Position numbers and translations under genes: made by a program. Under the pieces are notes generated by a model. That model was not told the DNA's origin, ran no database searches, and saw only the letters and a program-made list of their open reading frames with translations. A stretch of 64,000 nt of DNA from the NCBI RefSeq assembly GCF_040939125.1, contig NZ_CP162495.1, positions 2,976,001 to 3,040,000 of the forward strand, in the 5' to 3' direction. This stretch comes from Clostridium sp. BJN0013. GTDB taxonomy: Bacteria; Bacillota; Clostridia; Clostridiales; Clostridiaceae. Shown here one piece after another: positions 17,892 through 27,363 of the stretch (positions are counted from its first letter, which is position 1; every line of letters begins with the position of its first letter).

Positions 17892-19055
17892 GTGAAAATT
17901 ATGGAATACTTTGTAGAAGAACTTAAAAACAAAAAAATAATTGCTGCTGATGATATAAAAATTCTTAAAAACTATATTAATAAAAAGTACTCCAGAGCTG
18001 ATTCTAAAGAGAAAGCAAAAATGCTTTCTAACACTATACATAATATTTTAGATTCAAATCTAAAAGAACTTCCAAAAGAATATAGACAAACTATAAAAAT
18101 GGATATTTTAAGAAGTACCTTTTCTCAAAATAAGACTTCTATTTTTATGTACGATGCATTTAACTGCTGCATGAAAAATGAATATTTAAAACAAAATTTT
18201 AGAAAAGAAATCCTCAGATGGATAAATGCACACATAAAAAATAAAATCAATGAGAATGACTTAAATATATATGTAAGTAAACCACATGACACTGTCTCAC
18301 AAAATATAAAAATAATTCTGCCAAAAGTTAATGCTGTTTATTCAGGTATATCCTCAAATTTAAATACACACATAACTATGCCTGGTGAATCAATTAAAAT
18401 AATGAAGGATTTCCAATTAAATAAAAAAATTTTAATTTTTGCTATATTGATTGTTATATTAATTTTTGAGATAATAGGACAACCTTTTTACGGAGAAAAT
18501 CTTCTAAAGACCTCTTTTTCTCTTATTTCATCCTCTGAAAAAAATAGTATATACATAAAAAATCTTATTGAAGAAGTGACTTTAGAGGATTATAGTAAAA
18601 AACATCCCAATAAATATCTTCCTGAATATTTAAAATACCAAAAAGTAGATACGCGTAAATTAAAAATCTTTTTAAGTAGTCGCAATTCACTTTTATGCAA
18701 AGAACCTTACTTTTCTACTATAATGACTACTGCAAAAGAATTCAACCTAAATCCTATTTTACTCTTTGCTATAACTGGACAAGAACAAAATTTCATACCT
18801 ATAAATACCACCTATGCATACAAGGTAGCGAATAATCCTTTTAATGTATATCACAGCTGGCAGGAATATAATACCAACATAAGTGATTCATCAAAAATAG
18901 CAGCTAATACAATTATAAATTTATCTGAAAATAGGCCCGAGGAAAACAACCCCTTTATATGGATAGGAAAAAAATATGCCGAAGATACAAATTGGGGAAA
19001 TGGAGTTCAATCTATCTTCGAAGAAATCAACAGTTATTTTTCAACTATTAACTAA
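17892..19055 (+). CDS. Membrane-anchored glucosaminidase-like protein
   Basis: A 387-residue protein. The first 170 residues are Lys-rich and of unknown fold. One membrane span (ILIFAILIVILIFEIIG, about 181-197) is followed by an extracytoplasmic region whose last 120 residues resemble the Glucosaminidase (LytD-type) domain: FSTIMTTAKEFNLNPILLFAITGQEQNF with the presumed catalytic Glu, then a NPFNVYHSW region and a C-terminal KKYAEDTNWGNGV. It probably trims peptidoglycan. The start is a GTG with a weak ribosome site. The N-terminal cytoplasmic part could link the activity to an inside signal. Confidence 0.7.
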   Translation: MKIMEYFVEELKNKKIIAADDIKILKNYINKKYSRADSKEKAKMLSNTIHNILDSNLKELPKEYRQTIKMDILRSTFSQNKTSIFMYDAFNCCMKNEYLKQNFRKEILRWINAHIKNKINENDLNIYVSKPHDTVSQNIKIILPKVNAVYSGISSNLNTHITMPGESIKIMKDFQLNKKILIFAILIVILIFEIIGQPFYGENLLKTSFSLISSSEKNSIYIKNLIEEVTLEDYSKKHPNKYLPEYLKYQKVDTRKLKIFLSSRNSLLCKEPYFSTIMTTAKEFNLNPILLFAITGQEQNFIPINTTYAYKVANNPFNVYHSWQEYNTNISDSSKIAANTIINLSENRPEENNPFIWIGKKYAEDTNWGNGVQSIFEEINSYFSTIN

Positions 19056-19059
19056 AAAT

Positions 19060-19090
19060 AAAACTTCCAATTCAACTTATTGGAAGTTTT
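19060..19090. terminator. Bidirectional terminator
   Basis: AAAACTTCCAA / TTGGAAGTTTT is an 11-bp perfect stem between convergent genes. Confidence 0.85.
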
Positions 19091-19103
19091 ATGCAGTTAT
19101 TAA

Positions 19104-19745
19104 TTAAAATATACCCTTAGCTATATTAATAAACATGTGATATAACATATTGGATGGAATACCTACCAAATATGTAGCTAACGGTGTAGCTACAAACAAT
19201 ACCAGTATAATCAACTGATACCTATATACCGTATCTGATATTCTATAAAATATTGAAGGAAATAAATCTTTTAATATGTGAAATCCATCCAATCCCGGTA
19301 AGGGTATTAAATTAAATACAGCCAACATGCAATTTATGTTTATAACATATAAAATAATTTTCATTATTATATTGGAAATTGAAGTAAATTCCATGGACAA
19401 TAGTCCAAATCTATATATAACTACTGTTAAAATAGCCGCTAAAAAGGCTATTATTAAATTAGCCAGAGGTCCTGCAATGGAAACTTTTAAATCATCTTTA
19501 CTTCTATTTCTAAAAGCACCTGGATTTATTTCAACAGGTTTAGCCCAACCAAATCCTACCAGCAATATCATTATAAATCCTATAATATCCACATGTGCAA
19601 ATGGATTTAAAGTGAGCCTTCCTTGAAATTTGGGAGTTTTATCTCCCAGTCTATCTGCTACAACTGCATGTGCAAATTCATGAAAGGTAAGACCTATAAG
19701 TATAGCTGGTATAATAAGTATTTTTTCCAGTATTTTTTCATTCAA
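19104..19745 (-). CDS. Site-2 protease family (M50) membrane metalloprotease
   Basis: A 213-residue integral membrane protease with the zinc motif HEFAH (LTFHEFAHAVVADRLGD) near the N-terminus and the second metal ligand in LIPLPGLDGFHIL. About five membrane spans. It belongs to the short rhomboid-like YwhC/YdcA group, whose substrates are unknown. The start is TTG, with AAGGGATG eight bases upstream. It is downstream of the propeller and glycosidase genes on the same strand and could be co-transcribed with them. Confidence 0.9.
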   Translation of the reverse strand: MNEKILEKILIIPAILIGLTFHEFAHAVVADRLGDKTPKFQGRLTLNPFAHVDIIGFIMILLVGFGWAKPVEINPGAFRNRSKDDLKVSIAGPLANLIIAFLAAILTVVIYRFGLLSMEFTSISNIIMKIILYVININCMLAVFNLIPLPGLDGFHILKDLFPSIFYRISDTVYRYQLIILVLFVATPLATYLVGIPSNMLYHMFINIAKGIF

Positions 19746-19768
19746 ATGATTTCATCCCTTCTTTTTAA

Positions 19769-20797
19769 CTAATTCAATAGCTTTTTTTCTAACTTTCCAT
19801 TACTTATGGAGGCGATTCCCCCATCATATATTCCTATAAAATTCCCTTTATATGTATATTGTTTTCCACTTCCCACCTCTTCAACAATTCCTTCCAGAGC
19901 ATTGTTTATATATATCTTTCCAGAAGGCATTACAAATACATTTTTTTTGTCTACAAATTGATTTAAATTTATATTTTGATAATCATATTTAACAGAATCT
20001 ATGGTTCCACAATATATATTTGATATCTTGCCATCTTTTTCGTCTCCTATATATATTCTATCATTTTCATCTATTCCTACCCATACGGGTTTATTTTCAA
20101 TTCCATGAATAGTAAGTGGCTCATCTTCATCAGTTATATATATATCATTATGTACACTATCTTCATATATTAATTTATCCTGAAGATATAAAATTCCTAT
20201 CTCACCCACCATATAAGAATTTACAGGTGTTTTTTCCACACTTTTATTTATATCCAATCTGTATATAGTGGTTCTCATACCTCTGCTTTCCATTTTAATA
20301 TATATTACATTAGTAAGATGCGATTCCTGTATATTATCAATTTTAGCTCCCGTGTCTGACCAGTCTAATTCTTTTATATTTTCCTTTATATCCTTATCCA
20401 CTTCATAATAAGACAATTCAAATTTTGAACCTTTCTGTGAATCTTCTTTTTCAGCAATAAGTAGCCTATTTCTATCTTGAAGCCACTTATAAAAAGATAC
20501 CTGAACCCCATCTTCAAATTTCAAGTTTTTCTCATCACCAGTTTTTGAATCCACTACTTTTAAAGTATTATCCTCACAGTATGATAAATATCTGCCGTCA
20601 AAGGATACCTTGATATCTTCAGCATCTTCTGGAACCTTTATTTCAACTTCTGATTTTTTAGGTTCACTTTTTACAATTTTTTTAGTTTTTAATTTTATTT
20701 CAGAAGATAAAAAGTAATTATTTATATAAAGCAGTCCTGCAAATTGTATTATCAAGGATACCGCGATCCAAATAACAGTTCTTTTAAAAATTTTCAT
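19769..20797 (-). CDS. Membrane-anchored beta-propeller-like protein of unknown function
   Basis: A 342-residue protein with an N-terminal signal-anchor (VIWIAVSLIIQFAGLLYI, about residues 8-25) and an outside region rich in beta-strand repeats: IKVSFDGRYLSYCEDNTLKVVDSKTGDEKNLKF resembles a DPP IV / TolB-type propeller blade. No catalytic motif is visible. It lies between an M50 protease gene and an NAGPA-type gene, all reading the same way with short gaps, so a shared envelope role is likely. A function cannot be named. Confidence 0.65.
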   Translation of the reverse strand: MKIFKRTVIWIAVSLIIQFAGLLYINNYFLSSEIKLKTKKIVKSEPKKSEVEIKVPEDAEDIKVSFDGRYLSYCEDNTLKVVDSKTGDEKNLKFEDGVQVSFYKWLQDRNRLLIAEKEDSQKGSKFELSYYEVDKDIKENIKELDWSDTGAKIDNIQESHLTNVIYIKMESRGMRTTIYRLDINKSVEKTPVNSYMVGEIGILYLQDKLIYEDSVHNDIYITDEDEPLTIHGIENKPVWVGIDENDRIYIGDEKDGKISNIYCGTIDSVKYDYQNINLNQFVDKKNVFVMPSGKIYINNALEGIVEEVGSGKQYTYKGNFIGIYDGGIASISNGKLEKKLLN

Positions 20798-20832
20798 CTT
20801 GTACTCCCCTTTTAATAGTCATATTAGTACCT

Positions 20833-21840
20833 TCATCTCTCTACATAGACAATGGAAGGTATTGATCTTTCACCTAAAGGATCGCAGGGATTATTTATTA
20901 TTTCTCCTTCATAATACATAGTAGAAGAAGAACCTCCATCTAAATTTATAGCATTTACAGCACCATATTCAAGCATTATATTTTGGACATCCTTTAGAGA
21001 GGCCCCTATACTTTTAGTCTGCCTTCCATCTATAACAAGAAACAGCATAGAACCATCCTCTCTTTGACCTATAGCAGTTCTAGGGGCAATTCCCCATCCT
21101 CCATCCCCAGATTTTATGGTTCCTTTTCCGTTTACCACTAGTGCAGGTTCAAAAGATATAGCTTCTGTAATCCCCTTTTCTTTCATTTCATTTAAGCTGT
21201 AACTTCCCACAAGAAGCTGTCCTTTATTTGTAATTGCCATTACCTGAGTTCTTTGATCATCATCATTTATATCATTAGATATGATATTACCTTTACTCAT
21301 AAGTATGCCTGTAGGTTTTCCACCAGTACCGGTCCACTCACTATCTTCAGAAGATCTATCTGTAAATCCTCCTCCATTTATGGCCGCTACAGCATTATTA
21401 TCTTTTGCAATCTTGCTTGTAAGTTCTCCTGATACTTCTAACTTCTTGCTATAGCCTACCTTAACTCTAGTAGGATCATGTACTATAAGCATATATCCCT
21501 TAAATTTTTTACCACCATCTACTTCTTCTACTTCTATGCTGCTGTCATGTTCATTTTTAAACTCCAGAGTTCCCGAATCATCTTGCTGTATTTGTTCTGC
21601 TGTATTTCCACTCAATATCTTCTTTATTTCATTATCTGACAAAAATAGTTTTGCAATATACTGATGGCTTAAAGTTGTCATGGCAGCACCTACAATAGTC
21701 CTCTTTATATTATCAAAAGGACCATAAAATACTAAAAAAGGAGCTGTCACACCTGTAAATATAAATTCAAACAACAAAAAACAAATTACAAGTTTCCAAA
21801 ATGACTTCTTTTTTTTACCTCCAGTTTCTCTTTTTTTCAT
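20833..21840 (-). CDS. Phosphodiester glycosidase (NAGPA) family protein
   Basis: A 335-residue exported protein. One N-terminal membrane span (about residues 17-37) is followed by a NAGPA/DUF2233 domain: AAINGGGFTDRSS, GKPTGILMSKGNII, ALVVNGKGTI, APRTAIGQREDGSMLFLVIDGR and the C-terminal AINLDGGSSSTMYY. In this family the domain cleaves GlcNAc-1-phosphodiester links, as found in exopolysaccharide or teichoic-acid-like polymers. First gene of a probable three-gene envelope unit. Confidence 0.88.
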   Translation of the reverse strand: MKKRETGGKKKKSFWKLVICFLLFEFIFTGVTAPFLVFYGPFDNIKRTIVGAAMTTLSHQYIAKLFLSDNEIKKILSGNTAEQIQQDDSGTLEFKNEHDSSIEVEEVDGGKKFKGYMLIVHDPTRVKVGYSKKLEVSGELTSKIAKDNNAVAAINGGGFTDRSSEDSEWTGTGGKPTGILMSKGNIISNDINDDDQRTQVMAITNKGQLLVGSYSLNEMKEKGITEAISFEPALVVNGKGTIKSGDGGWGIAPRTAIGQREDGSMLFLVIDGRQTKSIGASLKDVQNIMLEYGAVNAINLDGGSSSTMYYEGEIINNPCDPLGERSIPSIVYVER

Positions 21841-21975
21841 ATATTAAAACTCTTCCTTTCTAAAATTATGTACCTAAATTAAAAATATACTCTTCAATAT
21901 TGTACAATAAATGATAAAAATTTTAAATAGAAATAATTTTATACCACAATGAATATTTTGTAAAAAGCACTCAAA

Positions 21976-22035
21976 AAAGATACTAAATTTGCATGTCCTT
22001 TAACTTTTTAGACAAACATATAATTTAGTATCTTT
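21976..22035 (-). terminator. Long stem-loop after phoH
   Basis: A 14-bp perfect stem (AAAGATACTAAATT / AATTTAGTATCTTT) encloses a 32-nt loop that contains a smaller stem. It lies 20 bp downstream of the PhoH stop. Confidence 0.6.
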
Positions 22036-22054
22036 ATAAATATATAAATACAAA

Positions 22055-23437
22055 TTACAATTTTTTAGAAGCCTCATATGCCAGAGGAGATCTTTCACAT
22101 TCATCATGCTTTAAAGTAACCTGATAACAAAGACTGCTTCCTTTCATTTTTTCTGATGCATAACATAATCCATTGGATCTGGAGTCTAAAAATGCCTGAT
22201 CTATTTGTTCAGGATCTCCCACTAATAATAGTTTAGTGCCAACCCCCACTCTAGTTATAATGGCTTTCACCTGCTTAGGTGTTAAATTTTGCGCTTCATC
22301 GATTATAAGCCAATTTCTAACAATAGAACGCCCTCTTAAATACCCTACAGCTTCTGTGGTTATAATTCTTCTATCAAATAGTTCATGGATCTTGTCCTCT
22401 AATTCTTTCTCATTTTTATATCTTTCCTTTTCGTCTGAGTCCACCAGTATTTCTAAATTATCCAAAATAGGCCTCATAAAAGGGGATATCTTCTCCTGCT
22501 CTGTACCTGGAAGGAAGCCTATGTCTTCATCCATGGTAACATTGGGCCTGCAAATTAGCATTTTTCTATAATTTTCTTTATTTTCCTCTATTATATTATG
22601 AAGTCCTACTGCCAGTGAAAACAAAGTTTTTGCTGTTCCTGCAGGTCCTTTTATTATTACAAGAGGTGCTTTATTGGCATCTGTGAGCAGTGCTTCCAGC
22701 ATAAATTTTTGCCCTACATTTCTGGGAGTTATACCCAAAGGTGTACTATCTTTAAAATAAAGTTGTACAATTTTTTTACCATCAAATCTTCCCAAAGCGG
22801 TTTGTTTAGGATTTTCAAGACAATGTATTATAACAAATTCATTAACATATAAGGTTGGGAAAAAATATTCCTCAGTACTCTCATCATAACAGCTAACTTT
22901 ATCCAGTTCTATATATTTATCTTTATAAAAATTTGTTATATTGTCCTTCGAAGTATATACATCTATCCTGCCTGTATATTGGCTGTCATCTTCTGGCACA
23001 ACTTTTTCATAAAAATCTTCCACATTTATATTTATTATATCGGCTTTAATTCTTTCAAAAATATCCTTGGTTATCAAGCAAGTATTTTCTCCTCGCTCCT
23101 TAAGACCTTTACATACTTGTATTATTCTATTATCCGGTTTGCTTCTGTCCCAAGCTGGTGGTATCTGAGTATCATAATGATTCATCTCAACCCTAAGCTT
23201 TCCACCACCTGGCAGCTCTACCCCTTTATTAAGCTTTCCTTTTTTTCTAAAGTAATCTATTAATCTAGCTGCATGTCTTGCACTAACTCCTAGATCGCTT
23301 TTATCTTTTTTAAAATCATCTAATTCTTCTAATACAACTTCAGGTATAACCACATCATTATCTCCAAAAGATAGCATAGCTCCAGGTGAATACAGAATAA
23401 CATTTGTATCTAAAACATATGTCTTCTTCAAATCCAT
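22055..23437 (-). CDS. PhoH family protein with N-terminal PIN domain (YlaK-like)
   Basis: A 460-residue protein. Residues 5-145 form a PIN ribonuclease domain (YVLDTNVILYSPGAM, with acidic residues in EELDDFK and the LITKD region). Residues about 230-455 form the PhoH ATPase with Walker A IKGPAGTAKT and the DEAQNLTPKQVK Walker B. The PIN-PhoH pairing is known as an RNA helicase-nuclease in actinobacteria and is widespread in Firmicutes. A monocistronic unit with its own terminator. Confidence 0.93.
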   Translation of the reverse strand: MDLKKTYVLDTNVILYSPGAMLSFGDNDVVIPEVVLEELDDFKKDKSDLGVSARHAARLIDYFRKKGKLNKGVELPGGGKLRVEMNHYDTQIPPAWDRSKPDNRIIQVCKGLKERGENTCLITKDIFERIKADIININVEDFYEKVVPEDDSQYTGRIDVYTSKDNITNFYKDKYIELDKVSCYDESTEEYFFPTLYVNEFVIIHCLENPKQTALGRFDGKKIVQLYFKDSTPLGITPRNVGQKFMLEALLTDANKAPLVIIKGPAGTAKTLFSLAVGLHNIIEENKENYRKMLICRPNVTMDEDIGFLPGTEQEKISPFMRPILDNLEILVDSDEKERYKNEKELEDKIHELFDRRIITTEAVGYLRGRSIVRNWLIIDEAQNLTPKQVKAIITRVGVGTKLLLVGDPEQIDQAFLDSRSNGLCYASEKMKGSSLCYQVTLKHDECERSPLAYEASKKL

Positions 23438-23549
23438 TCCTCCCCTCTTCTAATATTATAATATATTCATTTAAATATATAAATGTATTTATTTTTACAA
23501 AAAAGTTATATCAGACTAGTGAAGAAGCTAGAAATACTCATAATATATA

Positions 23550-23577
23550 AAGAGCATAGAATAACTTCTATGCTCTT
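23550..23577 (-). terminator. Terminator overlapping the end of the 77-residue gene
   Basis: AAGAGCATAGAA / TTCTATGCTCTT is a 12-bp perfect stem whose right arm includes the last codons and stop of the gene at 23568-23801. Confidence 0.7.
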
Positions 23578-23801
23578 GAAAATACTTCTGTAAGTCCCGC
23601 TATAACTCCATCTTTGACTTCTGCTTTTAATTCTACGAGCCATTCAGGAGATAAAACTAAAACAGTTCCATCTTCCTCATCAAAATTAAATTCATCTACA
23701 TTATATTTCTGCAGTTCCTCTGGAATACTTAGGACATTAATAGCCTCCGTTTCCTTACCCATTAAAAATTGGTTCACTTTTTCTTTTAATTTATCATCCA
23801 T
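23568..23801 (-). CDS. Small acidic conserved protein, function unknown
   Basis: A 77-residue acidic protein (MDDKLKEKVNQFLMGKETEA...) with an N-terminal helix and a beta-rich second half (GTVLVLSPEWLVELKAEVKDGVIAGL). A ribosome site (AAAGGGGG) precedes the ATG at a suitable distance and the gene has its own terminator, so it is probably real. No motif is recognised. It lies between phoH and an ABC exporter and shares no obvious link with either. Confidence 0.7.
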   Translation of the reverse strand: MDDKLKEKVNQFLMGKETEAINVLSIPEELQKYNVDEFNFDEEDGTVLVLSPEWLVELKAEVKDGVIAGLTEVFSRA

Positions 23802-23964
23802 AACTTACTATACCCCCTTTGTTTACTTTATTGTAAATTTTTTCCTTTTGTTTGTCAATAGTTTTTATCTTTTTTATATATATATTTTCTTAAAATAGTT
23901 GCTATAATATAAGTAATCCCATAAAAATAAATATAATTGACTTTTCAATGAAAGGATATTTAAT

Positions 23965-24690
23965 ATGATTGAATTAATTAACGTAACTAAAAGTTATAGT
24001 AAAAAAATAAAAGCTGTGGATAATCTAAATCTCACTATAAATGACGGAGAAATATTTGGCTTTTTAGGACATAATGGAGCTGGAAAGACAACCACACTAA
24101 AAATGATAACAGGTATATTACATCCTGATGAAGGTGATATAAGACTTAATGGCATAAATATAGAGGACCAGCCTATCAAAGCTAAGATGCAATTAGGATA
24201 TGTCCCTGACAATCCTGACATGTTTTTAAGACTTAAAGGTATTGAATATTTAAACTTCATGTCAGATATGTATGAAGTTCCTTCAAATATAAGAAATAAA
24301 AGAATTGAAGATTTATCCAAAAAACTTGATTTATATGATACATTGGATGATAAAATTCAAAGCTATTCCCACGGAATGAGACAAAAAATCGTTTTAATAG
24401 GAGCTTTGATTCACGAGCCTCCCATTTGGATATTAGATGAACCAATGACAGGACTTGATCCAAAGGCATCCTTTGTACTTAAAGAAATGATGAGAGAACA
24501 TACAAGTGCAGGAAAAACAGTATTTTTTTCTACACATATTTTAGAAGTGGCAGAAAAAATTTGTGATAAAGTGGCCATTATAAATAAAGGCAGAATTTTA
24601 TTTAGTGGTACCCTGGATGAAATGAGAGAGCATTTCAAGGTTAACCAATCTCTTGAAAGTATGTTTTTGGAGCTTACAGAAAATGAATAA
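23965..24690 (+). CDS. ABC-2 type transporter ATP-binding protein
   Basis: A 241-residue ATPase with Walker A GHNGAGKTT, a signature region YSHGMRQKIVLIGAL (SHGMRQ in place of LSGGQ), Walker B IWILDEPMTGLDP and the H-loop FFSTHILEVAE. This form is typical of ABC-2 exporters. The next gene, a large permease, starts inside its last codons (8-bp overlap), so the two subunits are coupled. Substrate unknown. Confidence 0.93.
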   Translation: MIELINVTKSYSKKIKAVDNLNLTINDGEIFGFLGHNGAGKTTTLKMITGILHPDEGDIRLNGINIEDQPIKAKMQLGYVPDNPDMFLRLKGIEYLNFMSDMYEVPSNIRNKRIEDLSKKLDLYDTLDDKIQSYSHGMRQKIVLIGALIHEPPIWILDEPMTGLDPKASFVLKEMMREHTSAGKTVFFSTHILEVAEKICDKVAIINKGRILFSGTLDEMREHFKVNQSLESMFLELTENE

Positions 24691-26368
24691 ATATATTTCT
24701 CTTACAAAAGTATTTTTTAAGAATGGTTCCTCAAACTTTTTAAAAGATAAAAAAGGTTCTCTCTCAAAAACTATAAAACAACTGCTGCTTTACGCTGTAA
24801 TAATAATTTCACTACTGCCCCTTGCCAGTACGTTTGGAGTAGCAACTACAACCTCTTATGACATTTTAAAACCACTACATCAGGAAGGTATTATCTTATC
24901 TGCTGCCATGTCAATTTCAAGTGCCGTTATATTTGCCTTTGGTATATTTTTTATAATATCCGTGTTTTATTTTTCTTCTGATGTTGACAATATTCTGGTA
25001 CTACCGGTTAAACCCTGGATAATTTTAATATCAAAATTTACCATAGTTTTAATATATGAATATCTCACTGAAGCTATAATACTTATGCCTGTTATGGCAG
25101 CCTTTGGAGTAAAAAGCAGTGCAGGATTGATTTATTATATATATAGTATAATAATATTTTTAACTCTACCTATTGTGCCTCTGATAATTGCAGGATTAAT
25201 TACCATATTGATTATGAGATTCTCAGGCTTTACTAAAAATAAAGACCGCTTCAAAACCATAGCTCAAATAGGCATTTTAATCTTTGTACTAGGTATAAAT
25301 TTGATATTACAGAAACTAGGAAAAGGATTTTCCAGTGGTGCAGATATGGCTAAACTTCTTGCTCAAGGGAATAATTCACTATTAAAATCCTCCTCTAAAC
25401 TATTTATTAACATAAGATATGCTGTAGAATCACTTATAAGTGGCAGCAGTTTGGCTGGAATATCAAATATGCTTTTATATTTACTGACTACAGCAATACT
25501 TTTAACAGTATTTATAATTTTTTCAGAAGCTTTTTATATAAAAGGTGTTATAGGAATGAATCAAATTCAAGCAAAACATAAAATACTAACTTCTTCTGAA
25601 ATAACTAAAAAATCTGCTAAAAAATCCAAAGTATTAACCTATACAATTAAGGAACTGAACATTTTATTTAGAACACCTGTATATTTTATGAACTGTGTAA
25701 TTATGAATTTCATATGGCCTTTATTTTTTATTATACCTTTAGTAAGTCAAAAAAATTTCATCAAAAATTTCACATATATGCACAGCTATTTTAATGTCAT
25801 AATGTCAAATAATATAACATCAGGTATTTCTATATCCATAGTTTTTGGTGTATCTTTAATGCTTTCAGTAATAAATCCTATTGGATGCACTGCAATTTCA
25901 AGAGAAGGAAAAAATATTTTTGTAAATAAATACATTCCTATGGACTATAAAAATCAATTGCTGTCCAAAACACTGGCAGCTTTTATAATAAACTTTTCAG
26001 GTATTATGCTTATAATTTTATTAATTACCATTATAGCAAAACCTCCTTTATATATTTTTATTATAATATCTCTACTATCAATTATAGGAACTATATTTTC
26101 AATTTTTTTAGGTATAATTATAGATCTTAATTATCCAAAACTTAACTGGGATAGTGAACAAAGGGCAGTAAAACAAAATTTTAATGTCCTAATAAGTATG
26201 ATTTTAGGTTCACTTATCACTGGAATAGTAATATTTTCTACTATACAATTTCACATACCTTTTTCTGTAATACTACCTTTAATTATTATAATATTTTCAA
26301 TTGCAGATATTGTATTATATAAAATAATAACTACAAAAGGAGTTGTTCTTTATAAAAATATTGAATAA
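24683..26368 (+). CDS. ABC transporter permease, large multi-span
   Basis: A 561-residue integral membrane protein with roughly twelve hydrophobic segments. The start is the ATG at 24683 (MNKYISLTKVFFKNG), with GGAG eleven bases upstream inside the ATPase gene; a longer TTG-initiated frame has no ribosome site. It resembles the large YhaP/DUF-type ABC-2 permeases of clostridia. It partners the ATPase at 23965-24690. Substrate and direction are not known; export is inferred from the ATPase class. Confidence 0.85.
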   Translation: MNKYISLTKVFFKNGSSNFLKDKKGSLSKTIKQLLLYAVIIISLLPLASTFGVATTTSYDILKPLHQEGIILSAAMSISSAVIFAFGIFFIISVFYFSSDVDNILVLPVKPWIILISKFTIVLIYEYLTEAIILMPVMAAFGVKSSAGLIYYIYSIIIFLTLPIVPLIIAGLITILIMRFSGFTKNKDRFKTIAQIGILIFVLGINLILQKLGKGFSSGADMAKLLAQGNNSLLKSSSKLFINIRYAVESLISGSSLAGISNMLLYLLTTAILLTVFIIFSEAFYIKGVIGMNQIQAKHKILTSSEITKKSAKKSKVLTYTIKELNILFRTPVYFMNCVIMNFIWPLFFIIPLVSQKNFIKNFTYMHSYFNVIMSNNITSGISISIVFGVSLMLSVINPIGCTAISREGKNIFVNKYIPMDYKNQLLSKTLAAFIINFSGIMLIILLITIIAKPPLYIFIIISLLSIIGTIFSIFLGIIIDLNYPKLNWDSEQRAVKQNFNVLISMILGSLITGIVIFSTIQFHIPFSVILPLIIIIFSIADIVLYKIITTKGVVLYKNIE

Positions 26369-26376
26369 AAAACAGA

Positions 26377-26393
26377 CACTGGTAATACCAGTG
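26377..26393 (-). terminator. Short hairpin, minus-strand terminator
   Basis: CACTGGT-AAT-ACCAGTG is followed on the minus strand by a run of six T, so it may end the DUF554 transcript coming from the right. Confidence 0.5.
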
Positions 26394-26537
26394 CCTATAA
26401 GGCAATAATGCGTTTTTAAGGGGTATAACATTATTTTATTTTTACTGTAAGCTTTATTCTTACATAATTACATTTTATAAACTATTTATGACAATATAGT
26501 GTCACATTAATTAACATTTTATAAAGGTAAAATTTAA

Positions 26538-27227
26538 TTATTGCACTAAGTTTAAAAGTGCTTGATAAAAAATTGGAATAAATATGGCAGGAAGCAAATT
26601 AGCAACTTTTATTTTTACTATGCCTAACAAATTAAATCCAAGCCCTATTATTAAAAGACTTCCCACTGCAGTCATATCCGTAATCACAGATTGAATTAAA
26701 ATTGTTTTTAATCCAAAGGCAGCAATAGTTATAATTCCCTGATAAATTAAAACAGAAATAGAAGAAATCATTACACCAATACCTAGAGAAGAAGAAAAAA
26801 TTACTGATGTTATACCATCTAACATGGATTTTGCAAAAAGTATTTTATTATTCCCTTCAAGTCCACTTTCAAGTGATCCTACTATGGCCATTGAACCTAC
26901 ACAGAATAAAAGACTTGCAGTAACAAAACCCTCTGAAATTTTTACATTCTTGTTTTTAAATTTATCTTCAATTTTATTTCCAAGCCTTTCAATCCTATTA
27001 TCAATATCTATGACTTCTCCTATAAATCCTCCTATAACCATAGAAGTTATAATCAATATAACATTAGAACTTTTAATAACTCCCAATATTCCTATGTAAA
27101 TTATGCAAAGCGATAATCCTTGAATAACTGTATTGCTTATCTTCTCAGATATGCCCCCTTTAAATAAGAGTCCAACTAAACTGCCTCCAACAATAACTAT
27201 AAAATTTACAATAGTTCCAATTAACAC
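26538..27227 (-). CDS. DUF554 family membrane protein
   Basis: A 229-residue membrane protein of the DUF554 (YdfK/YqgA) family with six to seven spans. Visible family traits are the N-terminal GTIVNFIVIVGGSLVGLLFKGGI, the IGGFIGEVIDIDNRIERLG loop and the ASLLFCVGSMAIVGSLESGLEGN motif. The function is unknown, possibly a transporter. The GTG start is preceded by AAGGGGAATG. It stands alone between convergent and divergent neighbours. Confidence 0.9.
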   Translation of the reverse strand: MLIGTIVNFIVIVGGSLVGLLFKGGISEKISNTVIQGLSLCIIYIGILGVIKSSNVILIITSMVIGGFIGEVIDIDNRIERLGNKIEDKFKNKNVKISEGFVTASLLFCVGSMAIVGSLESGLEGNNKILFAKSMLDGITSVIFSSSLGIGVMISSISVLIYQGIITIAAFGLKTILIQSVITDMTAVGSLLIIGLGFNLLGIVKIKVANLLPAIFIPIFYQALLNLVQ

Positions 27228-27363
27228 CCAACATTCCCCTTTTTAAATTTATTAAGAATAAATCAATCCTGAAAATTATATCATATAATCCATACTTTAG
27301 ATATATATTTACAACATAAAAAAGGATAAACTCTAAGGCTTACCCCTTTTAATCAACACAACA